A stretch of 46,169 nucleotides of DNA from an uncultured Alteromonadales bacterium (lineage in GTDB: Bacteria; Pseudomonadota; Gammaproteobacteria; Pseudomonadales; Cellvibrionaceae), in contig CALMJT010000228.1 in NCBI GenBank assembly GCA_937864365.1, forward strand, positions 1 through 46,169, read 5' to 3'. Made by a program: the position numbers and the translations under genes. Numbering within the stretch: the first letter of the stretch is position 1; each line of letters begins with the position of its first letter. The notes below the pieces were generated by a model. It searched no databases. It worked only from the letters and a program-made list of their open reading frames with translations, and was not told the DNA's origin. Positions 18,026-24,804 of this stretch are shown in pieces.

Positions 18026-18934
18026 TTAGCTATTCGCTAGATTTTTGAAGTAGCTAAGGGTATCATCATCCCCATCAGATTCTTCATCCATAGGTTCATG
18101 ACGTTGAACAGGAGCTGAAACAGCTTTCATACGTGGAGCTTCTGCGGTATCACCTAGGGATACCGCCTCAGCCGTAGTCATAACTGCACCAGCCTCACCC
18201 AGCACTCGTTGAAGTTTAGCCTTCAATTCAGCATAGGTTTTATAGTTCTTAGGATCAACAAAATCCTTGAGAGAATGAAGCTTATTATACAAAGCCTCCA
18301 GTTTCTCATCATCACCTTTGAACAGAGCCGAAGGAGAATCGAATTCGGATTTGTCATAGTTAGGATAACCTTCAAACATACGAATCTTCAGTTTGAAGTT
18401 TGCGCCTTCCCAGAAATCGAATGGGTTGACGGGTTCCTCGTCAGCAAACTGAGGTTGCATAACATCCATAATCTTATCAAAGATCTTCTTACCAAATTTG
18501 AAGAGCATAACCTTGCCTTCATTTTCTGGATTAGCAGGATCAGATACGATCAGCACATTAGCAACATAATGCAGACGGCGCTTACGCTCACGAGCAACAG
18601 CTTTATCTTCATCGCGACCAGTGTTCCACAGAACAGAGTTCATTTCTGAAACAGGATCAGGTTGACCAATGGAAGTCAGCGAATTTTCGATGTACCATTG
18701 ACCGGTAGGACCCTTAAAGCCGTGATCCCAGTATTTCACCCAAGGAAGGTCTTCACCTTCAGCCGCGGGAAGAAAACGAATCACAGCATAACCATTGCCC
18801 GATTTATCGCGGGTCGGTTTCCAGAAACGATCGTCACCATAAGATTTTTTTTCCTCGCCACCACCGGCTTTTTCAGCGGCTTGAACGAGTTTAGAGATGT
18901 CGGCAGAGCGACTTTTGAGATTTGCGAAAGACAT
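18026..18934 (-). CDS. 32: single-stranded DNA-binding protein gp32
   Basis: The 302-residue protein matches T4 gp32 (301): a basic N-terminal start (FANLKSRSADISKLVQ), the core blocks GNGYAVIRFLPAAEGEDLPW, NVLIVSDPANPENEGKVML, FKFGKKIFDKI and PFDFWEGANFKLKIRMF, and a Glu/Asp-rich tail (EPMDEESDGDDDT) like the acidic protein-interaction domain. Unlike T4 gp32, the segment after WYIEN (about residues 82-108) has no Cys or His, so the zinc-binding site is absent. gp32 coats ssDNA and organises replication and recombination. It stands alone behind its own strong promoter and next to its helicase-loader partner gp59. Confidence 0.95.
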   Translation of the reverse strand: MSFANLKSRSADISKLVQAAEKAGGGEEKKSYGDDRFWKPTRDKSGNGYAVIRFLPAAEGEDLPWVKYWDHGFKGPTGQWYIENSLTSIGQPDPVSEMNSVLWNTGRDEDKAVARERKRRLHYVANVLIVSDPANPENEGKVMLFKFGKKIFDKIMDVMQPQFADEEPVNPFDFWEGANFKLKIRMFEGYPNYDKSEFDSPSALFKGDDEKLEALYNKLHSLKDFVDPKNYKTYAELKAKLQRVLGEAGAVMTTAEAVSLGDTAEAPRMKAVSAPVQRHEPMDEESDGDDDTLSYFKNLANS

Positions 18935-18988
18935 AGTATTTTCCTTTTATTTAACTGAATGATCCACTTTGTACATAATATAAGCTGT

Positions 18989-19017
18989 ATTATACACCAT
19001 TTTTATCATGATGTAAA
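18989..19017 (-). promoter_or_regulatory. sigma70-type promoter for gp32
   Basis: TTTACA, a 17-nt spacer and TATAAT on the minus strand, with the predicted start about 45 nt before the gp32 ATG. It overlaps the last codons of gp59, so gp32 can be made separately from the operon upstream. Confidence 0.8.
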
Positions 19018-19599
19018 TACCTTCAGTATGATTTTTTTCATTTTATCAAGATCAACTTGAATAAATGGATCATACTTCCGGATTTTTCGAGATACGTCAG
19101 GCCATAGAATGGTCTCAGTTATCTCTTTATCGAGCCTCTTCATAAAGCCCGTAATTTTATTTATAATAACTACTGTTTCTAAAGAAATTTCTTCCTGAAG
19201 ATACATGTTAATTATAACAGGTTTTTCACCATCTGTACAGGTAAATAGTTCATCAAATGAATTTACCTGCGAAGATAGTTTATTAATATCTTGTTCAAAG
19301 AGGTATGAGATAGACTGCATACGTTTGAGCCAAGATTGATACTTATCTTCGTGGGATAACATTTCACCAACCCAAGTTGTACCATTGATGAAATGCGATG
19401 TATAATAGCCAATCAATTCTGGAGTTTCAGAGAATCGTTTAGCTAGTTTGGCAAAGTGGTACTTATCATTTCGTTTCCAAAAAGACTTTGGATTTGCCGA
19501 GGTTTTAAAATTATACTTTGTTGCATCATAAGTCGTTGACTCAAAATGCAACTTTAACGATTGATAATATCGATATGCGTCAAATGCTTCCATTCTCAT
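19006..19599 (-). CDS. 59: helicase loader gp59
   Basis: The 197-residue product aligns in order with T4 gp59 (217): AFDAYRYYQSLKLHFESTTY, then DATKYNFK, KRNDKYHFAKLAKRF, GTTWVGEM, LFEQDINKLSSQVNSFDELF and a basic C-terminus. gp59 loads the gp41 helicase onto gp32-coated forks. The ATG overlaps the gp33 stop (4 nt), and gp32 lies directly downstream. The order 33-59-32 is as in T4, so this is a conserved replication and late-transcription block. Confidence 0.87.
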   Translation of the reverse strand: MRMEAFDAYRYYQSLKLHFESTTYDATKYNFKTSANPKSFWKRNDKYHFAKLAKRFSETPELIGYYTSHFINGTTWVGEMLSHEDKYQSWLKRMQSISYLFEQDINKLSSQVNSFDELFTCTDGEKPVIINMYLQEEISLETVVIINKITGFMKRLDKEITETILWPDVSRKIRKYDPFIQVDLDKMKKIILKVFTS

Positions 19600-19823
19600 A
19601 GAGGTAAGGCATTCCCACCTTTAATCATATTAGCTTCAATACATTCAGCTTCAAGTTTATCTTTAATCGCAGGACTGATTAGTTTACCAATATCCTCTGG
19701 CTCAATCCCACGATCAGCGCATAGTTCAAGTATAGAATCAAAATAGGTCATACCTTTATTATGTACCATATCTTCAATCAAAGAAGTGAACTTCTTTTTT
19801 GTCATAATATTGTCTTCAATCAA
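19596..19823 (-). CDS. 33: late transcription coactivator gp33
   Basis: The 75-residue protein matches the C-terminal half of T4 gp33 (112): MVHNKGMTYFDSILELCADR corresponds to MVEEFGMSYLEATTAFLEEN, and ISPAIKDKLEAECIEANMIK follows. gp33 bridges the sliding clamp gp45 and the beta flap of host RNA polymerase for late promoters. The protein lacks the T4 N-terminal extension, and no clear clamp-binding LDFLL tail is visible; the end is NALPL. The TATAAATA promoters in this window fit a working gp33/gp55 system. A second ATG seven codons in is also possible as start. Confidence 0.85.
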   Translation of the reverse strand: MIEDNIMTKKKFTSLIEDMVHNKGMTYFDSILELCADRGIEPEDIGKLISPAIKDKLEAECIEANMIKGGNALPL

Positions 19824-20350
19824 ACTGGGTGCCTCTTATAAAAAATATGATCATCAATTCGAAGAGTCTTAATTAACTGCTTCGACCAAGAAGGTTTAAC
19901 GTATGTCGCATGGTAAAAAGTAGATCCATTTGTAACGTCTTTAACCTTATATATTTTCAAAGCCTGATATGCTACATGCTTTGCAGATTCCCACATTTTT
20001 TTATCACGTGGGATCTTTATTGTTCCATCACAGAACCAACTAAATTGACAGCGATGTTTAATTATCTTACCATCACTTGTCAATTTAGCTTGTTTTACTA
20101 CACCACAAATTGAGTTAGGATACGCTTCATCCTTTACACGATTTAAGACAACATGCGCAACTGCGATTTGACCAAGTTGCGATTGATTGCGCGCTTCAAA
20201 ATAAATGTTTTGCGCCAAACAGTTAAGATCATTTGCTGATATTTCTGTTTTTGGTACTTTTTTAGATACTGCTTCAAGGTTTGCTGATGCGGTGGTTGTC
20301 ATTACAATCGCTATGCCTAAAACGGCCTTTGCAATTAGTTTTACAATCAT
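19820..20350 (-). CDS. SleB/CwlJ-type cell wall hydrolase, exported
   Basis: The 176-residue protein has an N-terminal signal peptide (basic start, hydrophobic core LIAKAVLGIAIVMTTTASAN). The Hydrolase_2 domain that follows is marked by CLAQNIYFEARNQSQLGQIA, VAHVVLNRVKDEAYPNSICG, and CQFSWFCDG. In this family the Glu of YFEARN is the proposed catalytic residue. These enzymes cut peptidoglycan glycan strands; in a phage this suggests a second endolysin, or a wall remodelling role. It overlaps both neighbours by 4 nt, inside the replication/late-transcription operon rather than the lysis block, so it may be made early. Confidence 0.88.
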   Translation of the reverse strand: MIVKLIAKAVLGIAIVMTTTASANLEAVSKKVPKTEISANDLNCLAQNIYFEARNQSQLGQIAVAHVVLNRVKDEAYPNSICGVVKQAKLTSDGKIIKHRCQFSWFCDGTIKIPRDKKMWESAKHVAYQALKIYKVKDVTNGSTFYHATYVKPSWSKQLIKTLRIDDHIFYKRHPV

Positions 20351-21453
20351 CGGTCCATAGCCCTCACTAGAATAGTGTCCTCATTAAGACGCCCATTGGG
20401 AGCACTGATTTTTGTTGACAGCGACTTAAAGGCATTATCAATCTGCTTTGGCGTCTTTCCCTGAATGATTGGAAGGAAGTCTTCCGGTTTACGCAAGCGA
20501 GTCTGCCGGCTTTGGTCAGGATCAAAGTTCTTGATTGAAGTCCCTTGTACTTCAAAACCTTTAGTCGAATTAGTTATATATTCGCTGACAACTCTCGTCT
20601 TGACATTGAATGTATAAAGACGGAATGCTCCGACGATTTGCATAGGACTAATTGAATCGAGCTTATAGGTACTATCAGCTTTGAGGAACTTCAACTTAGC
20701 CACTTGTTTATCAGCGGCTTTAGTCTTTGGAGTACGAGGTTTACGTTGAGCAACGGATGCCGCTTTCAACTTATCAAGATCAGCCAACATAGAATCGCAT
20801 ACTTTAATACGACGCTTTTGTTCAGACCGTTGGATATGGGAATACGCTTCAACGGCCTGGTCGCATTTCTTATTATAAGCATCATAATATTCAGAGTGCC
20901 AAGCTTGAATACGACGACGAACAATTTCTACGGCTTGAGTAGGGAGTGTATGAAAGCGAAAACGATTGTATAGATCAAATTCGGTCTTTTCACCGGCAAT
21001 CCATTGGTCTTCCAATTCATCTAGTTCAACCATAATTGTTTGTTGAACTTTCTGAAAGAGTCTTTGTTGAGGAGTAAGGATAACTACACCAGCATTTTCA
21101 ATTGCTTTTTGTTCAGCTTTCTTTAGAAGCTTTTTACCATTTTCAATCAGATTGGTAAAGTACTCCTTCATATGTTCAGGGATATGACTCCATTTTTCTG
21201 GAAGTTCTTTACCAGCACGTAGCCAAATGATTGAAGCAGCCATGTAACTATACATGGCAAAATGATAATCAGGGTTTGCAAGAATGGCAGGCACTTCTTG
21301 CTTTTTAAAGTTTTCTTTGATCCAAGACTTTACAATGTCAGCTGTAGGTTTCTTTTCCAGATCATAGTGAACATAATGCTTCAGGCGCTCAAAGTTCTCA
21401 AGCGGATAATGAGGACCATTGCCACGCCGAACAATTGCTTTCTTAGTTGCCAT
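20347..21453 (-). CDS. conserved hypothetical protein (368 aa)
   Basis: This protein starts with basic sequence (MATKKAIVRRGNG) and is mostly helical, with Lys/Arg/Ala/Gln-rich stretches around residues 105-250. A C-terminal globular part contains ISPMQIVGAFRLYTFNVKTR and PEDFLPIIQGKTPKQIDNAF. I recall similar proteins in marine T4-like phages but know no function. Its basic charge and position at the head of the operon that continues with SleB, gp33 and gp59 would fit nucleic-acid binding, but this is a guess. A strong promoter lies just upstream. Confidence 0.75.
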   Translation of the reverse strand: MATKKAIVRRGNGPHYPLENFERLKHYVHYDLEKKPTADIVKSWIKENFKKQEVPAILANPDYHFAMYSYMAASIIWLRAGKELPEKWSHIPEHMKEYFTNLIENGKKLLKKAEQKAIENAGVVILTPQQRLFQKVQQTIMVELDELEDQWIAGEKTEFDLYNRFRFHTLPTQAVEIVRRRIQAWHSEYYDAYNKKCDQAVEAYSHIQRSEQKRRIKVCDSMLADLDKLKAASVAQRKPRTPKTKAADKQVAKLKFLKADSTYKLDSISPMQIVGAFRLYTFNVKTRVVSEYITNSTKGFEVQGTSIKNFDPDQSRQTRLRKPEDFLPIIQGKTPKQIDNAFKSLSTKISAPNGRLNEDTILVRAMDR

Positions 21454-21489
21454 TAAATTTCTCCTACGAATTATATTGAATTACACTGA

Positions 21490-21518
21490 ATTATACCACA
21501 GTCCTGAACAAATGTAAA
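21490..21518 (-). promoter_or_regulatory. sigma70-type promoter
   Basis: TTTACA, 17-nt spacer, TATAAT on the minus strand, preceded by CCG as in the other copies. It drives the 368-aa gene, SleB, gp33 and gp59. Confidence 0.8.
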
Positions 21519-21521
21519 CGG

Positions 21522-21872
21522 TCAAGGCACAGATAATTTGAGTATCGATGATATTTCAATCGACACCCATTGATTTTTGTCTATATCTACACAATTGACG
21601 GAGTGCAGATCAAATAGAGCGGCTTCTCTGGTTGTGTAGAATCCAATTGGCCTATTATCTAATTCGGCCAGAATAGAGGGCATCAGTGTCGCTCTGATGG
21701 TTGTTCTACCACGCCCTTGAGGAGTATATGTTATTTCGCATACCTTATTCTCAAGGGCTTCAACCAATTCAAGCCTAGTAAGTGGATCCTTACGCTTTAA
21801 CTTCGAGCGGGGTGCTGAATTCTTTGACACTGTCCACCTTGAAAGATCTCCAACCTTGAGCAATTGTATCAT
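21522..21872 (-). CDS. small SH3-like (WYL_2/DUF2693-type) protein, divergent copy
   Basis: Residues 33-116 follow the same pattern as the neighbour at 21790: LTRLELVEALENKVCEITYT, then TTIRATLMPSIL and a final VNCVDIDKNQWVSIEISSI. This suggests two tandem paralogues with a Sm/SH3-like barrel. The only ATG (21872) lies 83 nt inside the upstream gene; a GTG about 45 nt downstream could be the true start and would reduce the overlap. The function of this family in phages is unknown. It is the last gene before the promoter at 21490. Confidence 0.6.
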   Translation of the reverse strand: MIQLLKVGDLSRWTVSKNSAPRSKLKRKDPLTRLELVEALENKVCEITYTPQGRGRTTIRATLMPSILAELDNRPIGFYTTREAALFDLHSVNCVDIDKNQWVSIEISSILKLSVP

Positions 21873-22050
21873 ATACTCGAATCACTTCAAGGTTTTCTTT
21901 GATAACTTTATCTGAACTTGGAGCATGTTCAGATGGAATAACTACTTGGTTCAGTGTACATTGCATATCACGGAACTCACCATTTACTTTAGTAAACTGA
22001 ACTCGACAAACACCGGATTGAAGAGCCACAATCATTTCATCACGCGTCAT
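21790..22050 (-). CDS. WYL_2/DUF2693 family Sm-like SH3 beta-barrel protein
   Basis: The 86-residue protein begins MTRDEMIVALQSGVCRVQFT, continues with DMQCTLNQVVIPSE and ends with IRVYDTIAQGWRSFKVDSV, the typical layout of this small phage family. The barrel may bind nucleic acid or protein, but no role is established. I chose the ATG at 22050 over one at 22056 because a GGAGA lies six bases before it. It overlaps the end of the previous gene by 11 nt. Confidence 0.75.
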   Translation of the reverse strand: MTRDEMIVALQSGVCRVQFTKVNGEFRDMQCTLNQVVIPSEHAPSSDKVIKENLEVIRVYDTIAQGWRSFKVDSVKEFSTPLEVKA

Positions 22051-22429
22051 TACCATTCTCCAAAATATATTCTTCAACAGAAACAATGAATTCATCTTTA
22101 CGGCTTTGATCAAATTGACCATTGGTCGCATTGAGCCATTCATCACGCTTGAGAACTTTCATAGACATGACGCGTTGTTCATATCGATCAGCGATATCTC
22201 GAAGAGTTTCAATCATGGCAAACATCTCAGCCAGAGAATCAGAGCCATCGCTGACAGGAATTGTATCAGCGCCAGGGATGGTATACATTTCAACTTCTTC
22301 ACGAAGAATATCAGACCATGAATGAGTCAATTCGATTGCAGGGTCTCCATCTTGTCCAATAAAGACAGAGTGATGGATACCTTGAGGTGTAATAGAAACA
22401 TATGCATCAATATCAATTTTTGCTTTCAC
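22040..22429 (-). CDS. hypothetical early protein (129 aa), GTG start
   Basis: The GTG at 22429 is preceded by AGGAG at a seven-base spacing, while an upstream in-frame ATG (22447) overlaps that ribosome binding site and is unlikely. The product starts VKAKIDIDAYVSITPQ, contains GIHHSVFIGQDGDPAIELTH and SWSDILREEVEMY, and ends in a charged helical tail. It overlaps the end of the 53-aa gene upstream and the start of the DUF2693 gene. I do not recognise the family. Confidence 0.65.
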   Translation of the reverse strand: MKAKIDIDAYVSITPQGIHHSVFIGQDGDPAIELTHSWSDILREEVEMYTIPGADTIPVSDGSDSLAEMFAMIETLRDIADRYEQRVMSMKVLKRDEWLNATNGQFDQSRKDEFIVSVEEYILENGNDA

Positions 22430-22574
22430 GAGACTTCTCCTTTTCAATCATTTCCCAGAGGATATTATTCATAGCATGTTGTAGCAGAAATTTAAGACCC
22501 TCTGCATCTAGGTCAAGTTGAATAATGGCAGAACCATCTTCTTGTTCAATAACGTCAATCACATTCAGTTTCAT
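22413..22574 (-). CDS. small hypothetical protein (53 aa)
   Basis: ATG at 22574 opens a 53-codon frame: MKLNVIDVIEQEDGSAIIQL, then DLDAEGLKFLLQHAMNNILW and a Lys/Glu-rich end. The first 20 residues look like a beta hairpin and the rest like a helix, a layout seen in many small phage early proteins. It fills the gap between the neighbouring genes and overlaps the next by 17 nt. Codon use matches its neighbours. The function is unknown. Confidence 0.65.
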   Translation of the reverse strand: MKLNVIDVIEQEDGSAIIQLDLDAEGLKFLLQHAMNNILWEMIEKEKSRESKN

Positions 22575-22576
22575 AA

Positions 22577-22948
22577 TTATCCTCGTCGCATTTTTGCATA
22601 CGACTCTGGGTCATCTCCTCGGCCGACTGGTACGAGGTTAGATTTGTGCATTGTTGCAATTCCAACCAAGTAGTCTCCGGAATAGACCGGGGTTTCCTTT
22701 TTTGTAGCATTACCCATTGACGACGACGATTTGCTTGGGATATACTGCGTTTCACGACGATACACCTCCTGTTTAGTAGTGGTCAATGGAATAAATTCCT
22801 TTTTGCGAGACTTCTTTGCATTAGGATCTACACCATGAGATTTCAACCATTCGTTGTATTCAGCTTCACGCTGTTGCCACCCAGGTTTCTTTTTTACTTT
22901 CATTTTAGAGCGAGGCTCATGGACCCCGCGCATTAAATGCATGCTCAT
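22577..22948 (-). CDS. conserved phage protein with basic N-terminus and MHKSN motif (123 aa)
   Basis: The protein is Lys/Arg-rich in its first 60 residues (KMKVKKKPGWQQREAEYNEW) and ends with YSGDYLVGIATMHKSNLVPV followed by DDPESYAKMRRG. This C-terminal motif recurs in T4-like and other phages in my recollection, without a known function. Charge suggests nucleic-acid or virion association. It overlaps the membrane-protein gene upstream by 4 nt (ATGA). An internal ATG at residue 16 is a possible alternative start. Confidence 0.7.
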   Translation of the reverse strand: MSMHLMRGVHEPRSKMKVKKKPGWQQREAEYNEWLKSHGVDPNAKKSRKKEFIPLTTTKQEVYRRETQYIPSKSSSSMGNATKKETPVYSGDYLVGIATMHKSNLVPVGRGDDPESYAKMRRG

Positions 22949-23133
22949 TTTTTGTACGATACCTTAGTAACAACCAAAGATTGAAGCCAGAAGGCAGACA
23001 ACCAAGTCCAGAAAGTAACCTCAGTGGTCAAACCAAAAAGAGTATTGATAGACCAGATGGTAAAAACCGGACCAATAAAAAGGATAGCCAGAATCAAGGC
23101 GACGATCATAGTGAGTTTAATAATATCAAACAT
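22945..23133 (-). CDS. small two-helix membrane protein (62 aa)
   Basis: Two hydrophobic segments are visible: LTMIVALILAILFIGPVF near residues 6-26 and FWTWLSAFWLQSLVV near residues 41-55, with a short Lys-rich C-terminus. I chose the ATG at 23133, just after the stop of the upstream gene, rather than the one at 23145 inside it. Early expression is expected from the shared promoter. An inner-membrane location is inferred; the role is unknown. Confidence 0.65.
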   Translation of the reverse strand: MFDIIKLTMIVALILAILFIGPVFTIWSINTLFGLTTEVTFWTWLSAFWLQSLVVTKVSYKK

Positions 23134-23135
23134 AA

Positions 23136-23423
23136 TTAGTTCCATTCATTGTCAAAGCGAGTTGTTTGCGAGTACACATCACCATAGTACTTTGCTGCGT
23201 ACTTGTCGGCATCAGTATAGTGGTTGTAGTTTTCGTCGAGTTTGTCCATTGCTTCATTGAACTCTTTTTCACGACGAGTTTTGACACCAAGGATTTTATC
23301 CATAGCCTTGGCAGTAGACTTCTTAGCTTTAGACTTAAAAGCTTTGGTAGCTTTTTGCTTAGCCAAGAAATTTTGATGAGCTTGCTTGATGATAGCCAAG
23401 CGTTCTTCGGTAGTCATAACCAT
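23136..23423 (-). CDS. basic helical hypothetical protein (95 aa)
   Basis: An AGGAG lies nine bases before the ATG. The protein is very Lys/Ala-rich between residues 20 and 50 (QKATKAFKSKAKKSTAKAMD) and ends with an aromatic, acidic segment (NYNHYTDADKYAAKYYGDVY). It is the first gene after the promoter at 23457, so it is probably made early and in quantity. No family is recognised. Confidence 0.68.
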   Translation of the reverse strand: MVMTTEERLAIIKQAHQNFLAKQKATKAFKSKAKKSTAKAMDKILGVKTRREKEFNEAMDKLDENYNHYTDADKYAAKYYGDVYSQTTRFDNEWN

Positions 23424-23456
23424 AATGTAGTGCTCCTTTGTTTAATCGATAGTTAG

Positions 23457-23484
23457 ATTATACACCAACCAGCGAGTTTGTAAA
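23457..23484 (-). promoter_or_regulatory. sigma70-type early promoter
   Basis: TTTACA, 16-nt spacer, TATAAT on the minus strand. The spacer half next to the -10 (TGGTTGGTG) is nearly the same as in the promoters at 24241 and 31921. Confidence 0.82.
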
Positions 23485-23510
23485 CGGTTTTTTGAAGTTT
23501 TTTTCAAAAG

Positions 23511-23528
23511 TGTATCATTTTAGATACA
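23511..23528. promoter_or_regulatory. TGTATC-N6-GATACA palindrome upstream of promoter
   Basis: A perfect 6-bp inverted repeat around ATTTTA. On the minus strand it is followed by CTTTTGAAAAAAAC, so it could end transcription of the gene stopping at 23540. It also lies 27 bp upstream of a -35 box, where an activator or repressor could bind. Confidence 0.5.
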
Positions 23529-23539
23529 GTATACTTTAG

Positions 23540-23746
23540 TTATCCATTACAGATTTCATTGTAGATGTCGCCGACCTGCATTTGTAGACTATGTCGTTTT
23601 GCCTGAAGACGTCTCAGAGTGTCTATAGAGTCATCAGCGGGCCCAGATGTAGATCCCAGGTATGATTCATAATACTCAATTTCGCAATCAATAGAGACGA
23701 TCTCTTGGTTCAATGCAGCCAAACGATCTTGCAGTTGAGTGTTCAT
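23540..23746 (-). CDS. small coiled-coil hypothetical protein (68 aa)
   Basis: The sequence is helical with heptad-like spacing (MNTQLQDRLAALNQEIVSID and LRRLQAKRHSLQMQVGDI) broken by a Gly/Ser/Pro turn near residue 35, consistent with a helical hairpin. It overlaps the upstream gene by 4 nt (ATGA). It is the last gene of the operon started at 24241. No family is recognised. Confidence 0.68.
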   Translation of the reverse strand: MNTQLQDRLAALNQEIVSIDCEIEYYESYLGSTSGPADDSIDTLRRLQAKRHSLQMQVGDIYNEICNG

Positions 23747-23985
23747 GTGTGTTTCCTTAGTTTTACGCTTTTAGTTGGTACTCGAAGAACATTGTGAGTG
23801 TTACCTTTATAGACTAATGGTAGATCCAGAGTAACTGTCACGTGTGGTTCTTCATCGTCATTTCGAATTGAGTCCGTACCAACAGATCCTACAAATGGAA
23901 CTTTATTGAACTTGCCTTCTACACGAGCTCCAAATTCGAATTTTGCGTGGTAACGGTTTTTAGAAAACCATTCATCAAGTTTCAT
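23743..23985 (-). CDS. small hypothetical protein (80 aa)
   Basis: The product begins MKLDEWFSKNRYHAKFEFGA and is rich in beta-type sequence, ending in basic residues (VPTKSVKLRKHT). ATGA overlaps at both ends place it firmly in a three-gene translationally coupled operon. The function is unknown. Confidence 0.68.
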   Translation of the reverse strand: MKLDEWFSKNRYHAKFEFGARVEGKFNKVPFVGSVGTDSIRNDDEEPHVTVTLDLPLVYKGNTHNVLRVPTKSVKLRKHT

Positions 23986-24209
23986 GCAGCAACCTTTGCT
24001 TCCATCATTTCAGAGAGGATGAACTTAGCGATGTTCATTTGCTTGCGAGACTGTTCAGAACGACCCATTGCGAGAAGTTCTTGAGCATCTGAAAGAATGC
24101 CCATGACTACCATTTCAAGACCAGAAAACTTAGCCGTGATAGATTCCATGTATTGTTCACGGATATCTTCTTGAGTCATGCCGTAGCAGTTCTTTTCAAA
24201 TTCAGTCAT
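23982..24209 (-). CDS. small helical hypothetical protein (75 aa)
   Basis: The protein starts MTEFEKNCYGMTQEDIREQY and is Met-rich and helical, with SDAQELLAMGRSEQSRKQMN in the middle. An AAGGAAA lies before the ATG. It is the first gene behind the promoter at 24241. It resembles the many small early proteins of T4-like phages that act on host functions, but no specific match is known. Confidence 0.68.
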   Translation of the reverse strand: MTEFEKNCYGMTQEDIREQYMESITAKFSGLEMVVMGILSDAQELLAMGRSEQSRKQMNIAKFILSEMMEAKVAA

Positions 24210-24240
24210 TTCGTTTCCTTTTTCATTAGTCTATGGTTGT

Positions 24241-24268
24241 ATTATACACTAACCAGACCAGTTGTAAA
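24241..24268 (-). promoter_or_regulatory. sigma70-type early promoter
   Basis: TTTACA, 16-nt spacer, TATAAT on the minus strand. From the CCG before the -35 to the -10 it differs from the promoter at 31921 at only a few positions. Confidence 0.82.
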
Positions 24269-24293
24269 CGGCCAGAGTGAAAAAAGTTCAGAC

Positions 24294-24311
24294 TGTATCT
24301 AAAATGATACA
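24294..24311. promoter_or_regulatory. TGTATC-N6-GATACA palindrome upstream of promoter
   Basis: The same inverted repeat as at 23511 but with the loop reversed (TAAAAT), 25 bp upstream of the -35. On the minus strand a T-run follows about nine bases later, so weak termination is also possible. Confidence 0.5.
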
Positions 24312-24313
24312 CC

Positions 24314-24380
24314 GAAAAAGTCCAATGAAATCAACTACTTAGAGACGGCCTCCAGAAAAAGCCAATGAAATCAACCACTT
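24314..24380. repeat. two direct repeats of about 26 bp
   Basis: GAAAAAGTCCAATGAAATCA at 24314 and GAAAAAGCCAATGAAATCAA at 24355 begin two near-identical copies that end in CTACTT and CCACTT. They lie in the non-coding stretch between the 63-aa gene and the promoter at 24241. No ORF spans them. Confidence 0.7.
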
Positions 24381-24390
24381 GCAGCTATAT

Positions 24391-24431
24391 ACTTTTTAGT
24401 TATAAGTGATATTACTTTTAGTTATAAGTGT
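24391..24431. repeat. tandem copies of an (A)CTTTTAGTTATAAGTG unit
   Basis: The unit occurs at 24391-24408 and 24414-24430. The second copy contains the stop and last codons of the 63-aa gene, so the gene's 3' end appears to have been duplicated once. Confidence 0.65.
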
Positions 24432-24609
24432 CTGGATAGTGTTTGGAGAATTCCATAACCTTAATGATGATCAGATCTGCTGCTAGGATCGGATCTTGCT
24501 TTACTATAGAACGAACATCAATGACCATGCCATAGTTCATACACATTTGAACGTATTCCCAAGCCATGGAAAGATCTGATTTTGTATGATCGATTTTAGA
24601 AGGTTCCAT
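24418..24609 (-). CDS. small hypothetical protein (63 aa) downstream of tmRNA
   Basis: The product starts MEPSKIDHTKSDLSMAWEYV and is helical throughout, ending KHYPDTYN. AAGGA precedes the ATG by seven bases, directly after the 3' hairpin of the tmRNA coding piece. It is therefore probably co-transcribed with the tmRNA precursor from the promoter at 25125. No family is recognised. Confidence 0.65.
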   Translation of the reverse strand: MEPSKIDHTKSDLSMAWEYVQMCMNYGMVIDVRSIVKQDPILAADLIIIKVMEFSKHYPDTYN

Positions 24610-24673
24610 ATGTTAATCCTTAAGAGGTAGATTATTCTGTTACGAGGAAATCTACCAAAACCCTAGTCAGCTA

Positions 24674-24706
24674 TCAAGCTGCCAATGCGTAAGTGCTGTC
24701 GTTTGC
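24674..24706 (-). other. tmRNA proteolysis tag reading frame (ANDSTYALAA)
   Basis: After GTAACT the frame reads GCA AAC GAC AGC ACT TAC GCA TTG GCA GCT TGA. The tag ANDSTYALAA starts with the universal AND and ends in the ALAA seen in the E. coli tag, the signal read by ClpXP and ClpAP. It is followed by a second in-frame stop (TAG). Confidence 0.9.
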
Positions 24707-24804
24707 AGTTACTAGATTTGCTTGATTTACGGTCATCGCCTACCGTGTTGCCGTCTCTACTATCTACCCCTGTCGAAACCATGGCATCCCCATCATAAAG
24801 AAAC

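Noticed and set aside
19158-19165. TATAAATA on the minus strand
   Set aside because: It lies within the gp59 gene; gp32 downstream already has a clear sigma70-type promoter.
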